Below, one piece after another: positions 1 to 6,964 of a DNA stretch of 21,597 nt. Source of the stretch: a virus; IMG/VR virus record IMGVR_UViG_3300034062_001467, positions 1 through 21,597 of that record. The stretch is one strand, 5' to 3'. A program made the translations under genes and the position numbers. Position 1 is the first letter of the stretch; every line of letters begins with the position of its first letter. The notes below the pieces were generated by a model that was not told where the DNA came from, did no database searches, and saw only the letters and a list, made by a program, of their open reading frames with translations.

Positions 1-1
1 C

Positions 2-250
2 GCCCGGGTGGCGGTGGCGCGCACGGCCGGTGGCTTCACGCGCACTGTGTCCACCGTGGCCAACACCGCCCTGGTGCAGTTCCCCCAGGCCACGGGCGGC
101 ACCGCCACGGCCACGCACTTCGGCATCGGGACAGACAGCACGGGCACTGGCAACCTGCTGCTCAAGGGCGCGCTGAACAGCAGCCTTTCCATCTCCAACG
201 GCATCCAGCCGCAGTTCGCAGCCGGTGCACTGACCGCCACGGTGGACTGA
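2..250 (+). CDS. Phage virion structural protein, C-terminal part (5' end outside the window)
   Basis: The reading frame is open to the left edge (codons begin at base 2 with Ala-Arg-Val), so this is the C-terminal 82 residues of a longer protein. A GTG at base 8 is available but is probably internal. The segment 'ATHFGIGTDSTGTGNLLLKG' and the ending 'FAAGALTATVD' match a pattern I know from small phage structural proteins whose full-length members are about 130 residues with an N-terminal 'YVALHT'-type stretch. That recognition is from memory. The family is usually annotated only as virion structural or tail-fibre-like; its exact place in the particle is not known to me. The stop codon overlaps the next start by one base (TGATG), so the two are translationally linked. 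Confidence 0.65.
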   Translation, partial: ARVAVARTAGGFTRTVSTVANTALVQFPQATGGTATATHFGIGTDSTGTGNLLLKGALNSSLSISNGIQPQFAAGALTATVD

Positions 251-429
251 TGATCCCGGCGGCCCAGCAGGCAGCGGACGCGCAGATGCAGGCGCCGCTG
301 TTCCGGTGCTCGGAGTGCAACGAGCCCGTGATTGCTTACAACGGGCGGTTCTTCCGAACGTGCGAGCACCTGGCCGCGCAGGTGGTGGCAACCCCCGAGG
401 CGGCGAGGGCGGTCAATGTCAACCAGTAG
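250..429 (+). CDS. 59-residue CxxC...CxH mini-protein
   Basis: A short gene whose ATG shares one base with the preceding stop and whose end overlaps the next start region by 14 nt, leaving no gap, as elsewhere in this operon. The protein has C20-S-E-C23 followed by C38-E-H40, four possible zinc ligands about 14 residues apart in a region with a basic/aromatic 'NGRFFRTC' segment. This looks like a one-knuckle zinc ribbon. Small zinc-binding proteins are frequent in phage late regions, but I cannot assign a role. Codons are G/C-ending like the neighbours, supporting that it is translated. An alternative internal start is Met13, but the overlap with the upstream stop favours the first ATG. Function unknown. 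Confidence 0.6.
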   Translation: MIPAAQQAADAQMQAPLFRCSECNEPVIAYNGRFFRTCEHLAAQVVATPEAARAVNVNQ

Positions 430-1270
430 CAGCCTGGCCGACAGCTGGGACAGCAACAAGGTCTGGCGCCAGCATTGGCACAAGACCGCGAGCCCGGTGA
501 CCACCGCATCGGGCTTCTGGCTCGACTTGTCGATGGCCGCAGGCACGCCGAAGTTCAACCCCTACGTTGGGGACGCGCTGGCCTACACGCCCCTGGTGGG
601 CGGTTCCAACAACGGCATCAACGCGGGGCTGGGGGGCGACAGCTACATCACCCGCTACAACTTAGGGGGCGGCGGCACGGGCAACGGCATCTGGCCGGCC
701 AGCGCCCTTCTGCTGGACTACTGTGGGTTTTACCCGTTGGTGGACATGGACTCCACCGACCCGCAGGCGTTTGACAACACCAACTTCACCAGCCGCTACA
801 CCTCGGGCACGCGGCTGATGGTGGTGACCACCATCCCGCAGACGGCGCCGTCGCCCACGCAAGTGGTGCTCGACTATGTGGGCAGCAACGGCGTCAGCAC
901 AACCGTGTCGTTCTGGATCAACGCCACGCCGGGTGCCGGGCACCTCAACGCCTTCAGCAGCGCGACGGGCGCAGGCTCTGGCTTTGCGGCGCCGTTCGTG
1001 CCGCTGGGGGTGGGCACGCTGGACGTGCGCCAACTGACCAATGTGCAAGTGTTCAACAGCTCGGGCGGCTTCTGCGCGTTCGTGCTGGTGCGCCCGGTGC
1101 TGGAGGCGGTGGCCTACGACACCGTGACCCCTTACGAGCTGGAGTTTCCGCGCAACCGGGTGCCCCCACTGGTCCCCAGCGGGGCCTACCTCAACCACAT
1201 CGTGTGCCCGATCAGCAACGGCACGGTCAGTGGCATCACACGCGGCCACATCGTATTCGCAAGGGATTGA
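416..1270 (+). CDS. Virion structural protein, shorter paralogue (284 aa)
   Basis: I chose ATG 416 (MSTSSSLADSW) over an in-frame upstream start at 332 because the extra 28 residues are Arg/Trp-rich translation of the gene in another frame, and because 416 is preceded by a GA-rich 'gcgaggg' stretch. The protein is rich in Gly, Thr, Ser and aromatics with alternating beta-like segments and no signal peptide or membrane helix. It shares its layout with the next gene: an N-terminal '(V/I)WxQxW(H/N)K' block, a central 'SRYTSGT' / 'PRYTSGT' block, and a late 'PFVPL' / 'PFLPL' block followed by 'LVRPVLE' / 'LAKPIME'. The pair are therefore paralogues. A surface or tail-associated role is inferred from content and context only. 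Confidence 0.7.
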   Translation: MSTSSSLADSWDSNKVWRQHWHKTASPVTTASGFWLDLSMAAGTPKFNPYVGDALAYTPLVGGSNNGINAGLGGDSYITRYNLGGGGTGNGIWPASALLLDYCGFYPLVDMDSTDPQAFDNTNFTSRYTSGTRLMVVTTIPQTAPSPTQVVLDYVGSNGVSTTVSFWINATPGAGHLNAFSSATGAGSGFAAPFVPLGVGTLDVRQLTNVQVFNSSGGFCAFVLVRPVLEAVAYDTVTPYELEFPRNRVPPLVPSGAYLNHIVCPISNGTVSGITRGHIVFARD

Positions 1271-1274
1271 CATC

Positions 1275-2534
1275 ATGGGATTCGCCAGCTACGACGACTT
1301 GATCAACCAGGTCACCACCAACGGGAAGATATGGACCCAGCCGTGGAACAAGATCACGCCCACGGTGATGACTGCCGGCCGGTGGTACGACCTGTTCCTG
1401 GGCGGCGGTGATCGGGGCCAGGGCTACCACGGCAACCACGTCAAGAACTGGGGCTTCGACTCGGCCGCAGAGTGGACGGCCGGCACCGGCTGGGCCTGGG
1501 GCGTCACGGGCGTGTTCACCAAGACGGCGGGCACGGCGTCGAACTTGACGCAGACCTCGGGCATCACGCTGGAAAGCGGCGTCACCTACACCGTCATCAT
1601 CACCACCTCTGGTGTTACTGCGGGCCAGATTCAGATCCAACTTGGCGGCGGCACGGCGGGCACGGCGATCACGACCAACACCACGACCACGCAGGCGGTG
1701 GTGGCGGGGGCCACGCAGGATATCTCCATCGTGGCGAACTCGACCTTTGCCGGCTCGGTGGACAACTTCATCGTGATCGCTGGGGGCACAAACGGCCAAA
1801 GCCCTAGATTTGCCCCATACAGCGCCACGCAGCAGGGCTGCATCTGGCCGGGCGATCTCATCAGCGGCACGGCCACCAAGCACCTGCTGACCATGAGCGC
1901 GCAGACCGCAGGCTCGACCACGGTGCCGATCACGCTGCTGCTGGTGGACCTGCTGGGCTGCTACGCCCGGATTGACGGCAACACGGCTTCAGCGATCACC
2001 TTGGCCAACACCTTGACGCTGCCGAGGTACACGAGCGGCACGGGTGTCATGGCCTACAACGTGGTGGCCCCAGCCACTACCGGGAGCACCGCGCACAACT
2101 GCCTGATGACCTACACCAACCAGGCCAACGTCGGCTCACGCGAACTGCCGCAAACGGTGGCGTCCACGGTGTCGGCGGTGAACAGCCACATCTACCACTC
2201 GGGCACGGCGGCCAACAACATCGGCCCGTTCCTGCCGCTGCAGGCCGGCGACACCGGCATCCGGTCGGTGCAGACCTGGCGGCAAAGCGCGGCCAACGGC
2301 ACGGCCTCGACCTTCACCAACCTGGTGCTGGCCAAGCCGATCATGGAGCTGCAACTCACGACGCAGTTTTTGTTGAGCGAGCGCGACATGCTGAACCAGT
2401 TCCCGAGCCTGCCGCTGATCCAGGAAGCCGCCGCTACCAGCAACGCCTGCCTGTCCTGGATCGCTTACGCGGGCGCGGCCACCCCTGCCTCGACGAACTT
2501 CTTCGGTGTGAACCGGTACGCCTGGGGCGGCTGA
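1275..2534 (+). CDS. Virion structural protein, longer paralogue with inserted carbohydrate-binding-like domain (419 aa)
   Basis: ATG 1275 (MGFASYDDLI) follows 'aaggga' at a good distance; the in-frame start at 1230 would only add translation of the previous gene's end. Residues 1-43 and about 172-419 align by eye with the 284-residue upstream paralogue. Residues about 56-170 are extra and read as a beta-sandwich of the CBM_4_9 type: 'NWGFDSAAEWTAGTGW', then 'LTQTSGITLESGVTYTV', then 'QIQIQLGGG', closing on 'FAGSVDNFIVI'. Such domains occur in phage structural proteins and may bind glycans; here that is inference. The join points are clean: 'GQSPRFAPYS' in this protein corresponds to 'AGTPKFNPYV' in the paralogue. 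The stop shares one base with the next start. Confidence 0.75.
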   Translation: MGFASYDDLINQVTTNGKIWTQPWNKITPTVMTAGRWYDLFLGGGDRGQGYHGNHVKNWGFDSAAEWTAGTGWAWGVTGVFTKTAGTASNLTQTSGITLESGVTYTVIITTSGVTAGQIQIQLGGGTAGTAITTNTTTTQAVVAGATQDISIVANSTFAGSVDNFIVIAGGTNGQSPRFAPYSATQQGCIWPGDLISGTATKHLLTMSAQTAGSTTVPITLLLVDLLGCYARIDGNTASAITLANTLTLPRYTSGTGVMAYNVVAPATTGSTAHNCLMTYTNQANVGSRELPQTVASTVSAVNSHIYHSGTAANNIGPFLPLQAGDTGIRSVQTWRQSAANGTASTFTNLVLAKPIMELQLTTQFLLSERDMLNQFPSLPLIQEAAATSNACLSWIAYAGAATPASTNFFGVNRYAWGG

Positions 2535-3400
2535 TGGCTCTGCGTTTCATCGGACAGTCGCCCGTCTCCGCCACCAGCGCCTACTCGGCGGTGCCGGGGC
2601 GCACGGTGGGCACCGTGTCCGGCGTGACGGCGCAGACATCGATGCAGCCGCTGTGGAGAGCCAGTCGCAACCAGACGGCGGCGTTTGGAATGCTGGCCGG
2701 GCAACCGGACGGCACGACGCACCCGTCTTCCTGGCTGATGGCGCTGCAAGCCGGGCGCATCTCGTCCCGGTCCACGCAGATCACGTTCAGCGCGGCAGCA
2801 TCGGGCACGCTGGGCCTGCCAGCCACCGGTTCGACCAGCATCACCTTCACGGTGCCGCCCGCCGACCTGCAACTGGTGGTGTCGGCCTCGGGCTCGACCT
2901 CGATCACCTTCAGCACCACGGCGGACCTGGCCGGCGCACTGGCGGCGCAGGGCTCGACCAGCATCAGCTTCACGGTGCCACCCGCCACGCTCGGCGCCAT
3001 CATCGACGCGCAGGGCAACGCGCCCATCACCTGGAGCCTGAGCGCCACGCCGCGTGCCATCGGGGTGCTGTCGGGCGACATCACGCCCTTCACCGAGCTG
3101 AGCCCGCAATCCCTGTCGGCCGCAGTCTGGCAAGCCTTGGCCAGCGCCTACAACACCCCCGGCTCCATGGGCGAGCTGCTCAACAGCGCAGGCGCCGCGG
3201 CTGACCCGCTGCTGGGCACCGTCGAGGGCGGCCTCACGCTGCGCGACGTGCTGCGCATCCTGCTGGCCGTCAACGCGGGTGACGCCACCGGCCTGGAAGG
3301 CTCCAGCATGGTGTTCAAGAGCCAAGACGGCACCGTGGACCGGGTGGAGGCCTCCTATGCCTCTGGCGCCCGCACCATCAACGTCATCGACCCGTCGTGA
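2534..3400 (+). CDS. Phage structural protein with tandem ~20-residue beta repeats (288 aa)
   Basis: Start ATG overlaps the previous stop by one base. Residues 1-78 form a leader domain. Residues about 79-180 contain five degenerate repeats of roughly 20 residues built on 'GSTSITF' followed by six residues, Ala/Leu and a hydrophobic run ('GSTSITFTVPPADLQLVVSA', 'GSTSITFSTTADLAGALAAQ', and so on). Residues about 188-288 form a separate C-terminal domain with 'SAAVWQALASAYNTPGSMGE' and a beta-rich end 'VDRVEASYASGARTINVID'. I recall the last domain as recurring at the ends of tail- or head-associated proteins in tailed phages. The repeats suggest an extended beta spacer between two folded ends. 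The specific role is unknown. The stop overlaps the GTG start of the next gene. Confidence 0.65.
   Translation: MALRFIGQSPVSATSAYSAVPGRTVGTVSGVTAQTSMQPLWRASRNQTAAFGMLAGQPDGTTHPSSWLMALQAGRISSRSTQITFSAAASGTLGLPATGSTSITFTVPPADLQLVVSASGSTSITFSTTADLAGALAAQGSTSISFTVPPATLGAIIDAQGNAPITWSLSATPRAIGVLSGDITPFTELSPQSLSAAVWQALASAYNTPGSMGELLNSAGAAADPLLGTVEGGLTLRDVLRILLAVNAGDATGLEGSSMVFKSQDGTVDRVEASYASGARTINVIDPS
2768..3073 (+). repeat. Five degenerate ~60-bp coding repeats (GSTSITF units)
   Basis: At protein level five consecutive units of about 20 residues begin STQITF, STSITF, STSITF, STSISF and APITW. At DNA level the unit core is variously spelled (for example tcgaccagcatcaccttc and tcgacctcgatcaccttc), so the repeats are old or under codon drift. 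They lie wholly inside the 288-residue structural protein. Confidence 0.6.
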
Positions 3401-3870
3401 GCTACTTCGGCCTGACCTTCGGAGAGTACCCCGGGCGGTGGTGGGGCCAGGCCGTTGTGCCGCCCCCGCCGGTGGTGGTCTTTGCCGGTGGCGATGACGC
3501 CCCCAGGCGCAGGCGGGCCAAGCCGCGCGACTTTGAGCAGGAGCGCAAAGAGGCGGCGCAGCTCCGTCGCTTCCTCGAGCGGCTGCTGGAGCCTGTGGAG
3601 GTGGCCGCCGAGGTGGTCACTGCGCCTGGTGTGGTGGCGGTGGTGCCCAAGCGGGGGCAGGACATCGTGGTGCCTGTGCCACCGGCCTTCAGCGTGGCCG
3701 AGGTGTCCGAGGCCGTGATGTCGGTGCTGCGCCAGCGGTCTGTCGAGTCCAAGCGCCTCAGGGCTGCGGATGACAGGCTGCGGGAGATTGTGGCGGCTGC
3801 CAAGGCTGAAACTCAGCGCAGGCTGATGCTGAAGCGGCGGCGCGAGGAAGAAATGCTTCTTTTGATGTGA
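3397..3870 (+). CDS. Pro/Arg-rich protein with coiled-coil C-terminus (157 aa)
   Basis: Uses a GTG start inside the overlapping sequence GTGA that contains the upstream stop. The N-terminus 'MSYFGLTFGEYPGRWWGQA' is aromatic, followed by a proline run (PPPPVVV), a basic patch RRRRAKPRDFEQERKE leading into a helix (residues about 43-65), a valine-rich middle, and a long charged helix (about 100-153) ending in KRRREEEMLLLM. No catalytic motif, signal or membrane segment is seen. I do not recognise a named family, although short proteins of this composition are common among phage head/tail genes. A nucleic-acid or oligomer-interaction role is possible from the basic helices, but this is a guess. 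Confidence 0.6.
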   Translation: MSYFGLTFGEYPGRWWGQAVVPPPPVVVFAGGDDAPRRRRAKPRDFEQERKEAAQLRRFLERLLEPVEVAAEVVTAPGVVAVVPKRGQDIVVPVPPAFSVAEVSEAVMSVLRQRSVESKRLRAADDRLREIVAAAKAETQRRLMLKRRREEEMLLLM

Positions 3871-3882
3871 GGAACAGAAAGA

Positions 3883-5274
3883 ATGGACGCACAGGCAATC
3901 ATCGCCGCCCTGCGTGACAGGGCGCGCAAGTTCGTCTCGTTGGACACGCCAGAGGACGCTGACCTGGGCGACATGGCCATCGACATCGCCACGGGCTTCC
4001 TGCCGGTGGTGGGCACGGCCCAGGCCGGCCGCGACTTTGAGCGCGCCAGGCGTGAGGGCGACAAGCTCGGCATGGGCCTGTCCAGCCTGGCGGCCATCCC
4101 GGTGGTGGGCGGCGTGGCCAAGGCGGCCAACAAGGCGCGCAAGGGCGGCAAGGCTGGCGAGGAGACGGTGAAGGCGCTGCGCAAGGCTGACAACGTCGGC
4201 TACGACCGCGCCAAGATCGCCGCCGACTACCCCGACACCGCGCCGCCCGTGCTGGCCAAGGATCCCAAGACCGGCAAGGAGTTCCTGCAAAAGCAGAACT
4301 CGGCCGAGGCGCAAGCCGTCGAGAAGGTGCGCAAGGCGGCGCAGAAGGACATCGACCAGGGCAAGTACACACCCTACTTCGACGTCTCGGAGCGCAGCTA
4401 CGCGGACGCCGCCAAGTACCCGCTGCAGGGGCGCACGGTGACCGATGCGTTGCCCAAGAAGCAGGCGACCATCGACAAGTACACCGCCGAGTTCGACACG
4501 CCAGAGGCGCGCGAGCGCCTGACCGCCGCGTTCAAGGAAGGGTCCAAGGATCCCTTGGCCAAGGACTGGTACGCGATGGGCCAGCTCGAGGCTCAGTTTG
4601 TCAAGGAGTACGGCCCCGAGCGCGGGCGGCAGCTGTTCAAGGAGTCATTCGCTGACGCGATGGCGGCCACGACGGGCGGCGCTGATCCAACGGCCAACCT
4701 GCTGATGGCGAACTACGGCAACTTTCTGCGCCAGCGCGGCACGCCGCAGCCCACGGCGGCCTATGACTTCCCGTACCCCATCGGGGGCCGGTTTGCGTCA
4801 GGGAACATGGCCATGTACGACAAGGTCATCAACCAGGGCGCTGGCCTGGAGGCCACCAAGACGCCCAAGCGCTTTGACTTCTCTGCCAACTTCCTCGGCC
4901 ACCGCGACCGGGCGACCATTGACGAGCAGATGAGCGGCGGATTTAAGCCTGGCCTGATGGTGCCCCCAGGCGACTCCTACGGGGTCTTTGAGAAGGTGGT
5001 GCATGACCTGGCCAAGGAGCAGAACGTCATGCCGGCCAACTTCCAGGACGTGGCGTGGAAGGGCCTGAAGGGCGTCCCCGGCAAGCCGATGATCCAGCAC
5101 GTCAACGAGGCCATCGAGCGCACGTCACGCGTGACGGGCAAGACCCCCGATGCAGTGGTGCGCGACAGCCTGGTGCGTCGCACGCATCCCTTGTACGGCA
5201 TCGCAGGTGCTGGCATCAGTGCCGGGGCATTGGCGGCCGCACTGCGTGGTCAGGACGAGGAAGAGCTGCAGTGA
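3883..5274 (+). CDS. 463-residue phage protein of unknown function (DUF7178-like C-terminal half)
   Basis: ATG 3883 follows 'aggaacagaaaga'. The N-terminal 90 residues contain two hydrophobic glycine/valine stretches, 'GFLPVVGTAQ' (about residues 38-47) and 'SLAAIPVVGGVAKAA' (about 68-82), of a type seen in phage-injected proteins and in effector N-termini. Residues about 100-250 are charged and helical. From about 256 a conserved-looking block follows: 'FADAMAATTGGADPTANLLM', 'ANYGNFLRQRG', 'YPIGGRFASGNM', 'NFLGHRDRATIDEQM', 'GKPMIQHVNEAIERT' and 'VRRTHPLYG'. This resembles a domain of unknown function that I associate with the label DUF7178; the label is from memory. A short hydrophobic helix (about 438-455) lies near the C-terminus. 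Its end overlaps the opposite-strand gene by 25 nt. Function unknown; an internal virion protein is one possibility. Confidence 0.6.
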   Translation: MDAQAIIAALRDRARKFVSLDTPEDADLGDMAIDIATGFLPVVGTAQAGRDFERARREGDKLGMGLSSLAAIPVVGGVAKAANKARKGGKAGEETVKALRKADNVGYDRAKIAADYPDTAPPVLAKDPKTGKEFLQKQNSAEAQAVEKVRKAAQKDIDQGKYTPYFDVSERSYADAAKYPLQGRTVTDALPKKQATIDKYTAEFDTPEARERLTAAFKEGSKDPLAKDWYAMGQLEAQFVKEYGPERGRQLFKESFADAMAATTGGADPTANLLMANYGNFLRQRGTPQPTAAYDFPYPIGGRFASGNMAMYDKVINQGAGLEATKTPKRFDFSANFLGHRDRATIDEQMSGGFKPGLMVPPGDSYGVFEKVVHDLAKEQNVMPANFQDVAWKGLKGVPGKPMIQHVNEAIERTSRVTGKTPDAVVRDSLVRRTHPLYGIAGAGISAGALAAALRGQDEEELQ

Positions 5275-5459
5275 TCGTCCAGCGTGTACTTGACCTCCTT
5301 GACGCGGTCGAGCATCTGCTCGCCCAGGTGCTTCTCAAGGTGCGGGTACATGTCGCCGGTGTCCACCATCAGCGAGGCCACCTGCAGGAAGGCAGACCAG
5401 ACGTCATGCGGAACCCGCAAGACCTTGTCGCCAGTGACGATGACGATGTCGGGTTTCAT
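5250..5459 (-). CDS. 69-residue minus-strand protein, moron-like
   Basis: This is the only gene I accept on the minus strand. The ATG (bases 5457-5459, read in reverse) is preceded by GAGG five bases upstream. A TTG 39 nt further upstream is possible but lacks a comparable site. The protein 'MKPDIVIVTGDKVLRVPHDV' continues with a helix-rich segment 'FLQVASLMVDTGDMYPHLEK' and ends in a run of serines encoded opposite the last codons of the convergent gene. Codons are overwhelmingly G/C-ending and amino-acid use is that of a normal soluble protein, unlike the Arg/His/Pro-rich shadow frames elsewhere. A sigma70-like promoter sits just upstream (5487-5515). No terminator is seen beyond its stop. 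No family recognised. Confidence 0.65.
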   Translation of the reverse strand: MKPDIVIVTGDKVLRVPHDVWSAFLQVASLMVDTGDMYPHLEKHLGEQMLDRVKEVKYTLDDHCSSSSS

Positions 5460-5486
5460 CTTTGCCTCAATCGTTGAGAGATTCTC

Positions 5487-5515
5487 ATCATATGACAAGA
5501 CGCCGCTACATCCAA
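5487..5515 (-). promoter_or_regulatory. Candidate sigma70 promoter for the minus-strand gene
   Basis: Read on the minus strand, TTGGAT (bases 5510-5515) is followed after exactly 17 bp by TATGAT (5487-5492). The -10 matches 5 of 6 consensus bases and the -35 matches 3 of 6. The predicted start, about base 5480, would leave a leader of about 20 nt containing the GAGG ribosome site (5465-5468) before ATG 5459. The -10 overlaps the start codon of the divergent + strand gene at 5492. Confidence 0.4.
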
Positions 5516-5815
5516 GACCGCACCACCGGAGAGTTGATCGAAGTCACCGCCGACCACCGCGAGCCGATGCGCAACGACGCGGGCGCGCTGTGGGGTGATC
5601 GGCACTACGACGGCCTGCAGGCCACTGACGGCAGCGACATCAGCACTCGCAGCAAGCACCGCGACTACATGCGGGCCAACAACGTGACGATGGCCGACGA
5701 CTTCAAGGACACCTGGGCGCAGGCCCAGGCACAGCGTGAGCGCCTCTACACCCAGGGCGGCACGTTCTCTCGACGCGACGTAGAGCGCGCGATTCATCAA
5801 CTCCAAAACAGGTAG
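5492..5815 (+). CDS. Conserved phage head-region protein (107 aa)
   Basis: ATG 5492 (MTRRRYIQDRTTGELIEV) is preferred to the in-frame TTG at 5462, which lies within the minus-strand gene's upstream region; 'gagag' lies upstream at a somewhat long spacing. The protein has a basic start, the phrase 'YIQDRTTGELIE', a middle 'DGLQATDGSDISTRSKHRDY' and a charged helical end. This layout (a short 'x-QD-x-TGEL' opening and a later 'SR(S/A)xHRxxxR' segment) is one I recall in small proteins next to phage scaffold/capsid genes. No enzymatic motif. Its position directly before the scaffold suggests a head-assembly-related or structural role, but the function is not established. Confidence 0.65.
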   Translation: MTRRRYIQDRTTGELIEVTADHREPMRNDAGALWGDRHYDGLQATDGSDISTRSKHRDYMRANNVTMADDFKDTWAQAQAQRERLYTQGGTFSRRDVERAIHQLQNR

Positions 5816-5822
5816 CACCACC

Positions 5823-6956
5823 ATGAACGAACCCACGACCCTGCGCGACTCCATCGAGGCCGCGCTGGACACCGCGGCGCCTGACACGGCGCCTGAGCCC
5901 ATTGCGCAGCCTGCTCCGTCTGGGAGTGCCCCGGGCGAAGAGCGGGGGAGTGCCCCAGCGACGCAGGCTGCCTCCTCACCAGGCCAAGACCTGAACGCAT
6001 TGGCTGAAGGGAAAGACCCTGAAAGCCAGCAGGTACATCAACGCGCGCGCGACGAGACAGGAAAATTCAAGGCCAAGGAGCAAGAGGGCATCCAGCCCGG
6101 GCCCAAGGCCGGCCCGCGTCAGCAAGGTGACCGCGCCCCCCAGGCTTGGCGGCCAGAAACCCGAGAGCACTGGGGCCAACTGCCTGAGCCGGTGCGCCAG
6201 GAGATCCAGCGCCGCGAGGTGGAGGTGCAGCGCACGCTGCAGGAGTCTGCCGAGGCCCGCAAGGCCTACGACGCGGTCATGCGCACCATCCAGCCCTACG
6301 AGGCCTTCATCAAGGCCGAGAACTCCAACCCGCTGCAGGCCATCGACAACCTGATGAGCACGGCCGCTCGGCTGCGCACTGGCACGGCGCCGGAGCTGGC
6401 GCAGATGGTGGCCGGGATCGTGAACCAGTTCGGCGTGGGCCGGTTCGGGCAGGGCTTCATCCAGGCGCTGGACTCCGCGCTGGCGGGGCAGGCGCCCCAG
6501 GTAGATCCGCAGCAGGCCGCGATTGACCAGGTGCTCAACCAGCGCTTGGCTCCCGTGCAGCAGATGCTGACGCAGTTCCAGCAGGCGCAAGCCTCGCAGC
6601 AGCAGATGGTGACGCAGAAGGCTCAGTCAGAGGTGGCGCAGTTCCTGCAGCGCGCCGAGTTCGGTCAGGACGTGCGCGAGGAGATGGCCGACCTTCTGGA
6701 GACGTCTCAGCGCCGTGGTCAGGATCTGAGCCTGGTGGACGCCTACAAGAAGGCCTGCTTGCTGAACGACCGCGTGCGCTCGGTGCTGCAGGGCCGGGCC
6801 AAGGCTAGAGGCGCGCAGACCCAGACCGCAGTGGCACAGAGGGCCCGCCAGGCTGCGGTGAGCGTGACCGGAGCCGCCCCGGCCGGCGCGCTGAGGCAGG
6901 ACGCCACCGACGTGCGGTCTGCGATTGAGGCGGCCATTGCGATGAACTCACGCTGA
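5823..6956 (+). CDS. Capsid scaffolding protein
   Basis: Identified by position immediately before the major capsid gene and by its typical build. It has an acidic/Pro/Ala-rich disordered N-terminus (residues 1-100), a moderately conserved centre ('AWRPETREHWGQLPEPVRQE', residues about 108-127), long Gln-rich helices (about 120-345) and a short helical C-terminus 'DVRSAIEAAIAMNSR' of the type that binds coat protein in scaffolds. Scaffolds direct coat subunits into a procapsid and then leave or are degraded; no protease gene is seen nearby, so release is likely P22-like exit. Length (377 aa) is in the normal range. ATG 5823 lies seven bases after the upstream stop. The gene is followed by an unusually long, structured gap before the capsid gene. 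Confidence 0.85.
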   Translation: MNEPTTLRDSIEAALDTAAPDTAPEPIAQPAPSGSAPGEERGSAPATQAASSPGQDLNALAEGKDPESQQVHQRARDETGKFKAKEQEGIQPGPKAGPRQQGDRAPQAWRPETREHWGQLPEPVRQEIQRREVEVQRTLQESAEARKAYDAVMRTIQPYEAFIKAENSNPLQAIDNLMSTAARLRTGTAPELAQMVAGIVNQFGVGRFGQGFIQALDSALAGQAPQVDPQQAAIDQVLNQRLAPVQQMLTQFQQAQASQQQMVTQKAQSEVAQFLQRAEFGQDVREEMADLLETSQRRGQDLSLVDAYKKACLLNDRVRSVLQGRAKARGAQTQTAVAQRARQAAVSVTGAAPAGALRQDATDVRSAIEAAIAMNSR

Positions 6957-6964
6957 TGGATAAT
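6937..6964 (+). promoter_or_regulatory. Weak candidate promoter for the capsid gene
   Basis: TTGCGA (6937-6942) and GATAAT (6959-6964) are separated by 16 bp and match 4 of 6 and 5 of 6 sigma70 consensus bases. They overlap the scaffold's last codons, and the predicted start falls at the beginning of the structured leader. In high-GC DNA a GATAAT is fairly unusual, but such matches also occur by chance. Confidence 0.3.

Noticed and set aside
332-415. Upstream in-frame extension of the 284-residue structural protein
   Set aside because: The added residues are an out-of-frame reading of the CxxC mini-protein gene; ATG 416 gives a start consistent with the neighbouring gene.
2465-3325. Minus-strand open frame of 286 codons
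   Set aside because: Antisense to the beta-repeat protein; Arg/Gly/His-rich and with no supporting signal.
5055-5477. Plus-strand open frame across the minus-strand mini-gene
   Set aside because: Its first part is a shadow of the 463-residue gene and the rest an antisense reading of the better-supported minus-strand gene.
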